DNA from: Nocardioides sp. W7
GTDB lineage: Bacteria; Actinomycetota; Actinomycetes; Propionibacteriales; Nocardioidaceae
Assembly: GCF_022919075.1 (NCBI RefSeq)
Contig: NZ_CP095078.1
Span: forward strand, 2,170,001 to 2,234,000
Length of the DNA stretch: 64,000 nt
Reading direction: 5' to 3'
Below are positions 1-7,963 of the stretch, in pieces (within the stretch, counting starts at the first letter, position 1; each line of letters begins with the position of its first letter). The translations under genes and the position numbers were made by a program. A model generated the notes under the pieces. The model had not been told where the DNA came from and made no database searches. It saw nothing but the letters and a program-made list of their open reading frames with translations.

Positions 1-14
1 CGGTCGCGCGCAGC

Positions 15-377
15 TCAGGGCGGCTCGTCGATGCCGAGCTGGTCCGCGAGGGCCGACGTGAGCGCCGTGGCCGACTCGACCGTGAGCAGCAGTCGCAGGC
101 TCCGCAGGTCGTCGGACTCGATCGCCAGCCATTCGACGACCTCACCGAGGTGGCGCCCCCTCCGGACGACCACGTCGACCGCTTCGAGCGAGTCGGTCAT
201 CGGAATGGTGTCGGTGCTGCCGGCGACCACCGGCAGGTGCGACGCCTGACTCTGGTGATAGCGGTCCTCGGGGTGGTCGTCCTCGCGATGCTCCCGCACG
301 CACCACGGTGGACAGGGCTCGACCAGCCAGCTCGGTGTCGGGTCGGTCCGAGGGGGCTGGTGGTCGGGTCGGGTCAT
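15..377 (-). CDS. Small Cys/His-rich protein, DUF6907-like (copy 1)
   Basis: A 120-residue protein. The start is set at the ATG that gives the same N-terminus (MTRPDHQPP) as the paralogue at 26283-26645; a longer frame upstream is not conserved. Residues about 20-40 carry a CPPWCVREH motif followed by further His and Asp residues (DDHPEDRYH), which looks like a small metal-binding knuckle. The C-terminal half (EWLAIESDD...LRLLLTVESA) resembles a short alpha/beta domain of the kind seen in actinobacterial DUF6907 proteins; that family name is from memory. It is divergent from an XRE regulator, and the shared intergenic DNA is conserved in both copies. Function unknown. Confidence 0.75.
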   Translation of the reverse strand: MTRPDHQPPRTDPTPSWLVEPCPPWCVREHREDDHPEDRYHQSQASHLPVVAGSTDTIPMTDSLEAVDVVVRRGRHLGEVVEWLAIESDDLRSLRLLLTVESATALTSALADQLGIDEPP

Positions 378-533
378 GGGCGTGGCCTCCAGTGGCAAGC
401 AGTACGACCATAGGAAGCGGCGCCGACGGTGCGACCCGGCCTGCACCACTTCCCCACAGAGCCACCCCGGCCAGCTCGAAATTCCCACACCCAGATGGTC
501 ATCTGTCTACCATTGTCGAGTGATGCTGGACGG

Positions 534-815
534 GTGCCACGACGACGATCGGCCCCGACCTGGGAGGAGTTCGCCCGGGAGGTCGGACACCACCTGGCCC
601 GCGCACGGGCCGCCAAGGGGTTGAGCCAGGAGCGGGTGGCGCACATGGCCGGCATCACGGGCTTCACCTATCAGAAGTACGAGAAGGGTGAGTCGCGGCC
701 CGGCCAGCCGTTGAACCCGCAGCTGAAGACGCTCGTCGCGCTCAGTCAGGTCCTCGACGTGCCGCTCACCGAGTTGCTGCCGTCGACGTTGCCGGACGTC
801 ACCGGAGGCCGCTGA
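534..815 (+). CDS. XRE-family HTH transcriptional regulator (copy 1)
   Basis: A 93-residue helix-turn-helix protein. The HTH lies at about residues 24-60 (GLSQERVAHMAGI...YQKYEKGES), followed by ALSQVLDVPL, the usual end of an XRE domain. A GTG start is chosen because it aligns with the GTG start of the paralogue at 26811; an upstream ATG at 429 would add a low-complexity N-terminus that is not conserved. The two copies differ at about 14 of 93 positions by eye. The protein is nearly all DNA-binding domain, with no sensor domain, so it is probably a local repressor of the divergent small gene and itself. That role is inferred from layout only. Confidence 0.85.
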   Translation: MPRRRSAPTWEEFAREVGHHLARARAAKGLSQERVAHMAGITGFTYQKYEKGESRPGQPLNPQLKTLVALSQVLDVPLTELLPSTLPDVTGGR

Positions 816-879
816 CGGCCCTGACGGCCACTGACGCCGGAGAGCGGGCCCCGGGGCGCACGCTCCCGGGGACCGCTGA

Positions 880-915
880 GATCGGCCGGCCTCGCGCGAG
901 AGAGACCGGCCGATC
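880..915. terminator. Hairpin terminator between convergent genes
   Basis: Perfect 10-bp inverted repeat (GATCGGCCGG / CCGGCCGATC) around a 16-nt loop, 65 bp after the XRE stop codon. There is no U-tract, which is common in high-GC actinobacteria. It probably ends XRE transcription. Confidence 0.55.
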
Positions 916-1043
916 CCGAGTGCCGTTCGCGGAGCTAAGGGAGGGATATAGACCCCGCGAACGTTCCCCCCGGGGCAGATTCACCCATGCCGCAACGATG
1001 GGGACAAGGGGATGTGGGCGGTCGGTCCGAGCACGGGTGCGAA

Positions 1044-1063
1044 GTTGCGATGTGGGTGACAAA
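1044..1063. promoter_or_regulatory. Palindromic operator-like site (GTTGYSA-N6-TSACAA type)
   Basis: GTTGCGA-N6-TGACAAA, one or two mismatches per half from the consensus GTTGTSA-N6-TSACAAC seen elsewhere in the cluster. It lies between two convergent genes, so it is not in an obvious promoter; the match could be fortuitous or could mark an unseen transcript. Confidence 0.35.
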
Positions 1064-1090
1064 AGAGGTGGCAGGAGAACAACAGTGACC

Positions 1091-2227
1091 TCAGGCCTCG
1101 GGGTCCTCCGACCCGAGGTTCTTCGGGAAGCCGCCCAGCGCGATGGCGGCGACCGCGAGCCAGCTGAGGCCGGCGATGGCCAGCGCGGCCACGGGTGGGA
1201 CGAACCCCAGGACGGCGAACGGAACGGCGAGCAGCATCAGCACCCCGGTGCTGATGACCGCGCGTCTGCGGGCTCGGCCCACGGAGAAGATCAGGGTCAG
1301 CGCGTGCGCCAGGCAGTCGACCGTTGCGCCCGTCAGGGAGGTGGTCCTGCGGTGCTGGACCAGGCCCGGTGGATCGCACTCCACCACGACCAGCGTGACC
1401 GACCCGTCGGCCTCGACCCGCACCAGCCCGGCCGCTTCCCCGGTGATGGCCAGCTCCTGCGCGAGTCGGATCGGGTCGGTCTCGGACTGCCACGCCGGGC
1501 TCGTGGAGAGACGAGCCAACCGGGCGACGGCCTCCTCGCTGCTGGGTGAGGCGAGCACCGGGGTCACTCCGATGCTGCGCAGCCGCCCGAGCTGCCCGGC
1601 GGCATCGGCGCGCACCTCCTCGGCGAGGGTGATCCGGCCGAGCGGGCGCTGGTCCACCTCGACGGCCACCGTGGTGCCGACCTGCGCCTGCTCCTGGGCC
1701 TGGTCGTGGCCGATCCACTCCGGCTCGCCGACGCGCACCGGGTGCTGGTCGACCCAGCCGCGGATGCCGAGGCCGGGAGCCTGGACGACGTCCGTCACCC
1801 TGCCCCGCACGGCGAGCTTCGCCACGGCGTGCCCCACCGGGTCGTCGTACGAGTGCGCCAGGGCTCCGGCGAACCAACGCAGGTTGCGGTCGTGGTCGGG
1901 GTCGACGGCCTGGACGCCGGTCACGACGAGCCGCCCCGTCGTCAGGCTGGTGTGCGGATCCAGGATCAGGCGGCGCACTCGCTGCCACAGCTCCGGTGCC
2001 CCCGGAGCGATCGCGCGCACCCCGAGCTCGTGCCCGACTCGGCGAGCCTGCCACTCGGGCAGCCAGTAGGCCGCCACCAGCCCCACCGGAGCCGCGAGCA
2101 GCAGCACCGACAGGGCCGGCGAGAGGCCGTTGTGCCCGGCGGCCTCCCACCCGGCCCAGGTTGCCCCGGAGCCGGCCAGGTCCACGCCCAGCACCGTGGT
2201 CGGCATCAGGAGTCTGGCGGCGATCAT
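1091..2227 (-). CDS. P-type-ATPase-like membrane protein, catalytically degenerate (copy 1)
   Basis: 378 residues. A hydrophobic segment at about 38-55 is followed by a P-type ATPase phosphorylation/nucleotide region and two C-terminal membrane segments (about 320-370). The sequence LILDPHTSLTTG (Asp90) stands where P1B ATPases have the DKTGTLT motif; the HP motif of the nucleotide domain reads DP; GLGIRGWVDQHPVRVG matches the GxGxxG loop. The later TGDN and GDGxND motifs are not recognisable. The six leading membrane helices and actuator domain of a real pump are absent. The ATG overlaps the stop of the PucR gene (ATGA), so the two are co-translated. The paralogue at 30260 has the same coupling. 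I infer a pseudoenzyme partner of the regulator, perhaps a membrane sensor; transport activity is unlikely. Confidence 0.75.
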   Translation of the reverse strand: MIAARLLMPTTVLGVDLAGSGATWAGWEAAGHNGLSPALSVLLLAAPVGLVAAYWLPEWQARRVGHELGVRAIAPGAPELWQRVRRLILDPHTSLTTGRLVVTGVQAVDPDHDRNLRWFAGALAHSYDDPVGHAVAKLAVRGRVTDVVQAPGLGIRGWVDQHPVRVGEPEWIGHDQAQEQAQVGTTVAVEVDQRPLGRITLAEEVRADAAGQLGRLRSIGVTPVLASPSSEEAVARLARLSTSPAWQSETDPIRLAQELAITGEAAGLVRVEADGSVTLVVVECDPPGLVQHRRTTSLTGATVDCLAHALTLIFSVGRARRRAVISTGVLMLLAVPFAVLGFVPPVAALAIAGLSWLAVAAIALGGFPKNLGSEDPEA

Positions 2228-3570
2228 TCGGCGACATCCCTGGTGTCCCGGAACAGCTCGAAGTCGCTCTGGTCGCCGCCCTTCCACATCGGGACACTCG
2301 CCTTGAGCACCAGCGTCAGCTGGACCATGAAGTCCGGGCTGCGCAGCGCGTCGCCGAACAGCTCGTTGATCCGCCGCCACCGGTAGCGGATGGTCTGGGG
2401 GTGCACGTCGAGGCGGGAGGCGATGGCCGGAGCACTCTCCCGGGACTCCAGCCAGACCAGCAGGGTCTCGGAGAGGATCTCCCGGGAGTTGGGCGGCTCG
2501 GCCAGCAACGGCTCGAGCAGCTCCTGGCACAGTCGCTTGCGCATCGCGGGCTCCGCGTGCAGCCACAGCTGGGTGAGGTGGTCCTCGCAGCGCACCACCG
2601 GCGTCGCCGGAATGGCCCCCGCCTGGACCAGGTCGAGTGCCCTGACGGCCCACAGCAGCGCGGTGCCCGCCTCCACCGGCGGGACCGGCGCGCTGATCGC
2701 CACGCGTCGATCGCTGCCGGATCGCACGAACCCGTCGGCCAGCTCCTGGGCGAACCGGGCCGCGCACACGATGTGAAGCCGGCTCTCGTCCCGCATCCAC
2801 AGCACCTCGGGTCGCTGCGAGACCGCCGGGCATTCGCCGTGGAAGGAGACCGCGAGGGCCACCGCCCGCTCCGGGATCGGCCACTGGGCGCGTTCGGCGA
2901 GCTCGGAGAGCCGGCCGAGGTCGACGCCCAGGGGAGCCAGGGGCGAGACCCGACCGGCGGTGGTGTTGCGGAAGAGGCCGAGGAGCTCGTGACGGGCGCG
3001 CTCCACCTCCTGCGGTCGTCCCGTCCGGAGCTCGTGCCCGGCCAGCAGCTCGGCCCGCAGGTGGTCGTTGAGGTCGGCGAGCTCGTGGGACACGTCGCGC
3101 AGGGCCTTGGCGGTGAATCCCTGGGCCACGGCGTAGTCGGCGAGGCGCTCCCAAGTGGCTCGCCCGCCCACCGCGAACGCCGCTTCGAGGTTGTCGGTCG
3201 GGTTGCCGTCCTGGGCCTCGCCCCAGCCCATCCGGCGGAACAGCTCGTCCACCTTGCGCTGGGTGGAGTCGTGCTGCCCGGAGGTGTCGAGGTGCGCGCG
3301 GATGGCGGCGTTGGCCGCCATGATCATCAGCTGGTGCCGCCGCCCGCCGGCCGCTCCGGCGTACGCCGGGACCTCCGCGCGGATCTGGTCGACGATGGGC
3401 TCGACCATCTGCAGCAGCAGCGCACGGAACGGCTGGCTGTGGACGGACCTGATCGGCTCGGGGGCCAGGGCGGGACCGTCCGTCATGGCTGAGAGGCCGC
3501 TCGGGTCGAGTGCTGCGGCAGCACCTGGATCCTCGTCGGCTTCTCGATCATGGGGCCTCTCGTCGTTCAT
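2224..3570 (-). CDS. PucR/CdaR-type transcriptional regulator (copy 1)
   Basis: 448 residues from the ATG at 3570; an alternative ATG lies at 3486. The C-terminal 70 residues form the HTH_30 domain typical of PucR/CdaR regulators (SETLLVWLESRESAPAIASR, then HPQTIRYRWRRIN). The N-terminal two thirds is an all-helical region with no known ligand-binding domain. The protein ends with GDQSDFE, a tail shared with the regulators at 27502 and 29040, so the three are paralogues. Its stop overlaps the start of the P-type-ATPase-like gene. Likely a DNA-binding regulator of genes in this cluster; ligand unknown. Confidence 0.85.
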   Translation of the reverse strand: MNDERPHDREADEDPGAAAALDPSGLSAMTDGPALAPEPIRSVHSQPFRALLLQMVEPIVDQIRAEVPAYAGAAGGRRHQLMIMAANAAIRAHLDTSGQHDSTQRKVDELFRRMGWGEAQDGNPTDNLEAAFAVGGRATWERLADYAVAQGFTAKALRDVSHELADLNDHLRAELLAGHELRTGRPQEVERARHELLGLFRNTTAGRVSPLAPLGVDLGRLSELAERAQWPIPERAVALAVSFHGECPAVSQRPEVLWMRDESRLHIVCAARFAQELADGFVRSGSDRRVAISAPVPPVEAGTALLWAVRALDLVQAGAIPATPVVRCEDHLTQLWLHAEPAMRKRLCQELLEPLLAEPPNSREILSETLLVWLESRESAPAIASRLDVHPQTIRYRWRRINELFGDALRSPDFMVQLTLVLKASVPMWKGGDQSDFELFRDTRDVAE

Positions 3571-3686
3571 GGACCTCGGAGCTTCTCGGCGGGGTGGTCG
3601 GCAGTACGACGCGCTGCCCGGCCGAGGTCGCCGGCGTACCTGCTGGACGCGATCGGCCACGTCACGTCAGCGGGGCCGTGGCTCGT

Positions 3687-4958
3687 TCATGGGACGTCCC
3701 GCGGAGGAGGGGTCGGTGGCGGTTCGAAGGTGACGACGATCTCGATGTGGGTTCCCGTCGCAGGGGCGTTGTGGTTCAGCTCTGCCTTCCACAGGAAGTC
3801 CAGCGCCGGCAGGATCGTCGCGAGGGCGATCAGCTGGCTCGGCGGCGGCCCGTTCTGTCCCAGGATCGGCTGGAGCGGCTCCAGGCGCTGGCGCAGGGTG
3901 GAGGTCGAGATGCACAGGGCCTTCGCGTGCTGCTGCATCGTGCCGGGCTTCACCAGCATGCGACGAAGGGTGCGCGCCAGCTCGATCCGGTGCGGCAACG
4001 GTGCCGTCAGCAGCGGCTGCAGGTGCGGGGCGAGCTCCTCCAGCAGGCTGAGGGGGAAGTCGGCCTGGGCGTGCGGGTGACACTGGATGGGGCCGGGCGG
4101 GTGCGCCCACCCCAGGTGGATCATCCGGGCGAGCAGCACCGCCGACTGGTAGGCGCGCACGAGCTCCTGGACGGGCACCGGGCCGACCTGGAGCGCGACC
4201 GCTGACGGGTCGGACCCCTCGGTGGGTGTCGGGAGGAAGGCGGTCGGGTGCAGGAACGCGACGTGGTCGGTCGCCTCGAGGTAGGCCCCCTCGACCCGGT
4301 TCGATCCCGGGGTGGTCGCGGTCGTGGTCGCGGTCGTGGGGTCCGGCTTGGTGGCGGGGATCTGCACGGTCACGCAGGCCTGCTGGACCCGGGCGCCGAA
4401 GTGCTGCACCAGATCGTGGTAGAGGAACGACGCCACGTTGTCGGGACGCTCGTTCGCAGCCGGCAGGGGAGGCGCCGGCGGCTGGGCCGGTCGGCTGCTG
4501 GGGACAGCTTGCTGCAGGTGGTCCAGGTACCGCCGCAGCGACGTGTGCAGCGCGACCGTGTGCACCGCGAGGACGGGGTTGCGGGCGATCTGCTCCCGGA
4601 TGGCCGTGGCGACGACCGCCAGCAGCCCTTCGGTCGTCCCGGCCCGGAGCAGCGACCTGGCCTCGGCCTCGCCGGCCCGCCTGAGCAGGTCGGCGGCCGG
4701 GGGGTGGTGGAGGCCCTGGTTGGCCGCGAGGGCCGCGAAGTCGTAGACCATCACGCAGACGGTGTGCCGGATCAGCTTCCCGGCGCCGGGACTGAGCGGG
4801 TCGGTCAGCACCCGGCCCAGCTGTCGCAGCGCACGGTTCTGGTGATCGGTCGAGGACGTGAGCAGGGCCGCGCCCACCCCTGGTGCGAGGCGGTCCAGCG
4901 CAAGCCGCTTGCGCAGCTCCTGCACCCTCGGGTGTTCGGCCGGCCGGGATTGGGACAT
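3687..4958 (-). CDS. PucR-like HTH regulator, divergent branch
   Basis: 423 residues from an ATG preceded by CAAGGAGTCGCG, a good ribosome binding site. The C-terminal region (about residues 325-385) reads ELARTLRRMLVKPGTMQQHA then STSTLRQRLEPLQPILG, the layout of a PucR-type HTH in which a long helix precedes the recognition helix. The middle has a Thr/Pro-rich insert (residues about 225-245). It lacks the GDQSDF tail of the other three regulators and is clearly more distant. It lies downstream of the split copper amine oxidase on the same strand after a 162-bp gap that holds palindromes, suggesting its own promoter and autoregulation. Confidence 0.65.
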   Translation of the reverse strand: MSQSRPAEHPRVQELRKRLALDRLAPGVGAALLTSSTDHQNRALRQLGRVLTDPLSPGAGKLIRHTVCVMVYDFAALAANQGLHHPPAADLLRRAGEAEARSLLRAGTTEGLLAVVATAIREQIARNPVLAVHTVALHTSLRRYLDHLQQAVPSSRPAQPPAPPLPAANERPDNVASFLYHDLVQHFGARVQQACVTVQIPATKPDPTTATTTATTPGSNRVEGAYLEATDHVAFLHPTAFLPTPTEGSDPSAVALQVGPVPVQELVRAYQSAVLLARMIHLGWAHPPGPIQCHPHAQADFPLSLLEELAPHLQPLLTAPLPHRIELARTLRRMLVKPGTMQQHAKALCISTSTLRQRLEPLQPILGQNGPPPSQLIALATILPALDFLWKAELNHNAPATGTHIEIVVTFEPPPTPPPRDVP

Positions 4959-5077
4959 CGCGACTCCTTGTCCAGAGAGCGGTCTGCGCCTCGGTCGCCT
5001 ACGCGTCCGACGATGCGTCGACCGCCGAGAGACACTCCACGCCCAAGCGCCCGCTACGTCACGCACTTTGGAGAAAT

Positions 5078-5097
5078 TGTGTGAGCCAAATCACGAA
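5078..5097. promoter_or_regulatory. Operator-like palindrome upstream of the PucR-like gene
   Basis: TGTGTGA-N6-TCACGAA within a longer imperfect palindrome at 5074-5100 (AAATT...AATTT ends). It fits the spacing of the cluster-wide site GTTGTSA-N6-TSACAAC with two mismatches per half. A separate perfect 12-bp palindrome, TCACCTAGGTGA, lies at 5103-5114. Both are about 120-155 bp before the start codon at 4958. Confidence 0.5.
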
Positions 5098-5120
5098 TTT
5101 GCTCACCTAGGTGACAAGAT

Positions 5121-7073
5121 TCACCTGACGTGGCCACGGGTGATCCGGGTCCGCTTCTGGGCCGGCAGGTACGACGCGTCGCCGCGGTAGCGGACCACCA
5201 GCCGGGCCCTGCTGGCGGCCAGCGCCCTCGGGACGCGCACGACCACCGTGCCCTTGCTGAGCGTCCGGGTGCTCCTCCAGCCACCCGGACCGCGCACCAC
5301 CAGGGTGCCGGTGCCGACACCGGCCTTGCCCCGCACACGGATCCTCAGCCGAGGCTGGCCCTTGGTGGGCTGGGTGAGGGTCAGGGTGGGGGTGATCCGC
5401 GTCGGCGGCTGGGCGGTGGGCGAGGTCGACGGGCTGCTGCCGCTCGGGATCAGCAGCTCGGCCGAGGTCGCGGAGCCGGGGATGACCTGAAAGGCACTGG
5501 CGTCGACCCTCACGCTGAGGCGACGGCCCAGATCAGCGGCGGTGACGGTGTGGTCAACCCCGTTGGAGCCGGTGATCGGCTGACCATCACGCAGCCACTG
5601 CCGATGGAAGGCCAGGGGAGATCGGGTCACCCGCCAGGTGCCCCGATCGCTGCTTAAGATTGTCCCCATCGTCACGGCCGGGGACTCGGTAGTGATCCGA
5701 GGTGCGACCACGTTGACAGCCGCGCAGGAGCCACCCTCCGTTACGGGACCGCCGTTGACGCAGGAGCGCTCTGGCGGGGTGGTGGCCTGCCTGGTGAGGA
5801 AGTCGCGGGGCGCGAGCGAGAACTCCTGCCAGTGCGCCGGCATCGGGGACTGGTCCTCGTCGCGGGCGATGTGGTGGAAGCCGACGTTCACCCAGGCGAC
5901 GGGGTCGGTCAGCGGCTCGGTCTCGGCCGCCACGTAGTCCGGGACAGCCAGCCCGGGGCACCCGGCATTGAGGTTGTCGGAGGCGTACTCCTGACACGCG
6001 TGGTCGTTGGTGAAGCTGACCTGTGGGCGCGTCAGCGGGTCGTAGGGGTTCTGGATCGCGTCGTTGACGATCTCGTAGGAGCGCGGATGCCCGTCGGGAT
6101 TCAGCCAGGTCGGGTTCAGGACCCGCCACCAGGTCTGGGGGTCGGCGTCTTCGGGGGCGTGGAACGCGTCGGTGCGGATCGTCCCGACTCCTTCGACACG
6201 AGCCGGCTGGAGCGGGTCGGGCTGAATGTAGTCCCACTGCTCGACCTGCTGCTCGCCCGCGCCGATGCCGAAGTCGACGCGATAGACGGCGTTGTGCCAG
6301 TGCGACGTGGCGTAGTTAATGGAGTCCTCTGGCTCCTCACCGATCGGCCAGCCCGTGCTGGGGTCCTCGAGGAAGAAGAAGTCCGAGGGCGCCAGGTCGC
6401 CGGTGGCCCCCAGCCCGACGGTGATCGTGCCCTGGTCGCTGAGCGTGATCTTCTGCTGGTACTCGTACCAGCTGATCTTGGTCATGGACGAGATCTCGAG
6501 GGACCGGCCCTGTTGGATGTAGCTGTCCGATCTGGAGTCGTTGGATCCGTGGCTGGCCCAGCCTAGGCCGCTCGCCAACTCGGTCAGGCAGATGCCCGGG
6601 ATCGTCCGCTGGAGCAGCTGAGGACCGAACATGAAGGCCTGCTCGACCGGCATGGTGCTCCCGGGGCACAGCTTCTCGTTCTGGGCCAGCAGCTGATAGT
6701 CGCCGAAGCCGAAGCCGGTGACGTCGTTGTAGGCCCAATGGCCGCTGTCGTAGGGCACGACGAGCTGAGCCAGGTACAGCGAGTCGATGACGGGAAGCCA
6801 GCCGTCGTACTCACGGGCGCCGCTGGCAGGCCGGAACTGCACCTGCTCGAGGACGAGACCCTTCATCGGATCGATCCGGGCGCACATCCGCCAGGCCGAG
6901 CCGGAGTCGAGAGTGTGGGTGACCTCGGAAGAGCCGCAGCCGAGTCCTGGCTCGTCGGTCGCGGCGTTCACCGCAGCGGAGCCAGCCGGAGAGACGACGG
7001 CTAGCGGGCCGGCGAGGGCCACGGCGAGCGCGAGGAGGCGTTGGAGCGGCCTGTGTCGGTGGTCGGTGTTCAT
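5121..7073 (-). CDS. Secreted copper amine oxidase-like protein, catalytic part
   Basis: 650 residues with an N-terminal signal peptide (positively charged start, hydrophobic to about residue 30). The middle matches the copper amine oxidase catalytic domain: SWYEYQQ at the place of the TPQ-tyrosine motif (usually N-Y-D/E), GLGATGDL after it, SHWHNAVYRVD giving the H-x-H copper ligands, and FHHIARDEDQSPMP giving the third His region. About 190 C-terminal residues are Ig-like with a Ser/Pro/Thr linker. The TPQ motif has Trp instead of Asn before the Tyr, so cofactor formation is uncertain. The usual N2/N3 domains are missing and may be supplied by the upstream gene, whose stop is 5 nt from this ATG. 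Likely oxidises primary amines outside the cell, or is a relative that has lost that activity. Confidence 0.75.
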   Translation of the reverse strand: MNTDHRHRPLQRLLALAVALAGPLAVVSPAGSAAVNAATDEPGLGCGSSEVTHTLDSGSAWRMCARIDPMKGLVLEQVQFRPASGAREYDGWLPVIDSLYLAQLVVPYDSGHWAYNDVTGFGFGDYQLLAQNEKLCPGSTMPVEQAFMFGPQLLQRTIPGICLTELASGLGWASHGSNDSRSDSYIQQGRSLEISSMTKISWYEYQQKITLSDQGTITVGLGATGDLAPSDFFFLEDPSTGWPIGEEPEDSINYATSHWHNAVYRVDFGIGAGEQQVEQWDYIQPDPLQPARVEGVGTIRTDAFHAPEDADPQTWWRVLNPTWLNPDGHPRSYEIVNDAIQNPYDPLTRPQVSFTNDHACQEYASDNLNAGCPGLAVPDYVAAETEPLTDPVAWVNVGFHHIARDEDQSPMPAHWQEFSLAPRDFLTRQATTPPERSCVNGGPVTEGGSCAAVNVVAPRITTESPAVTMGTILSSDRGTWRVTRSPLAFHRQWLRDGQPITGSNGVDHTVTAADLGRRLSVRVDASAFQVIPGSATSAELLIPSGSSPSTSPTAQPPTRITPTLTLTQPTKGQPRLRIRVRGKAGVGTGTLVVRGPGGWRSTRTLSKGTVVVRVPRALAASRARLVVRYRGDASYLPAQKRTRITRGHVR

Positions 7074-7078
7074 GTTCT

Positions 7079-7861
7079 CTACTGCTCCCGCTCGATGCGG
7101 AGCACGGTCCGCGTGCTGAGGTCGACGACGAAGTCCTGGGTGTCGAGGTACTCGCCGGTCGGCAGGGCGACCAGCAGCTGCACGCACCGGTGCAGGCCGC
7201 ATACCTGGGTTGCGGGCGCGGGAGGGCCTTCGTCGACGGGGCGCCAGACCCCGGCCACGGCGGAGACCTGGCCGGGGTTGAGGATGGGGACGCCGTTCAG
7301 CTGGCGGTACTGGCTGACGAAGGCCGGGGTCGGCCTGGCGGTGATGGCCAGCTCGAGCGCGGTGGCGGTCTCGGCCTGGGTCGGAGGCAGCTGAAGCCCT
7401 TGAGTGGCTTGACGCCGCACCACCGCGTCGTGGGTCAGGTCGATCAGCAGCTGGTGGAGCTCGTCCGAGGCGTAATCGTAGAGCGTGACGGCGACCCGAC
7501 GGTCTGAGGTGCGCTCCGACAGGGGAGGGAGGTCGGCGGAGATCAGTTCGCCGCCGGACTCACCACGGACGTCGCGAGTGGTCTCGGGCACGGCCGCGCG
7601 CGCGAGGTGGTAGGCGTAGCCGCGTTCGGCGCTGCTCAGCGGCTCGTGGGGTGCGCGCAGGCGTGGCGCGGTCTCGGTGAGCGACCCGTCCCCCACGGCG
7701 CGGAACCGTTCCTCGGCGTCCGTGCCGGGAGCAGGTGCACTCGAGACAAGGTCTCCGGGAGCGGCCGAGGTGGGCAGCAGGAGGGCGCAGAGCACGCCGA
7801 CGGAGCCGAGGACGACGGCGGTCAGCACCGCGGCCAGTCGTCGCAGCAGGGGGGTGGTCAT
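7079..7861 (-). CDS. Exported protein resembling the N-terminal domains of copper amine oxidase
   Basis: 260 residues with a signal peptide or anchor at residues 8-33. Residues about 110-180 (RRVAVTLYDYASDELHQLLI followed by LPPTQAETATALELA) have the pattern of the amine oxidase N2/N3 domains: a strand carrying the word LYDY, then an acidic helix of the ExxxA type. It ends in a Cys pair (CGLHRC) and a beta-rich segment. The gene directly precedes the catalytic-domain gene and is surely co-transcribed. I infer the two make one split oxidase; the family assignment of this half rests on pattern only. Confidence 0.6.
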   Translation of the reverse strand: MTTPLLRRLAAVLTAVVLGSVGVLCALLLPTSAAPGDLVSSAPAPGTDAEERFRAVGDGSLTETAPRLRAPHEPLSSAERGYAYHLARAAVPETTRDVRGESGGELISADLPPLSERTSDRRVAVTLYDYASDELHQLLIDLTHDAVVRRQATQGLQLPPTQAETATALELAITARPTPAFVSQYRQLNGVPILNPGQVSAVAGVWRPVDEGPPAPATQVCGLHRCVQLLVALPTGEYLDTQDFVVDLSTRTVLRIEREQ

Positions 7862-7907
7862 CGTGTCTCCTGTTGGCTGGTTACCGTCTCATCTCACCTG
7901 CAAGGCA

Positions 7908-7947
7908 CCGTGGCCGAGGCCCACCACGAGGTGAACCCCGGCCACGG
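7908..7947. terminator. Hairpin downstream of the RCC1-like gene
   Basis: CCGTGGCCG at 7908-7916 pairs with CGGCCACGG at 7939-7947, 16 nt after the stop of the gene ending at 7964. It sits between that gene and the amine oxidase operon, so it probably separates the two transcripts. Confidence 0.5.
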
Positions 7948-7963
7948 CCGGTTCTGTTGTAGG

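Noticed and set aside
981..3154. Long frames overlapping the P-type-ATPase-like and PucR genes
   Set aside because: They are high-GC shadow frames. Their translations are Arg/Pro/Gly-rich with no domain, while the chosen frames give known domains and stop/start overlaps.
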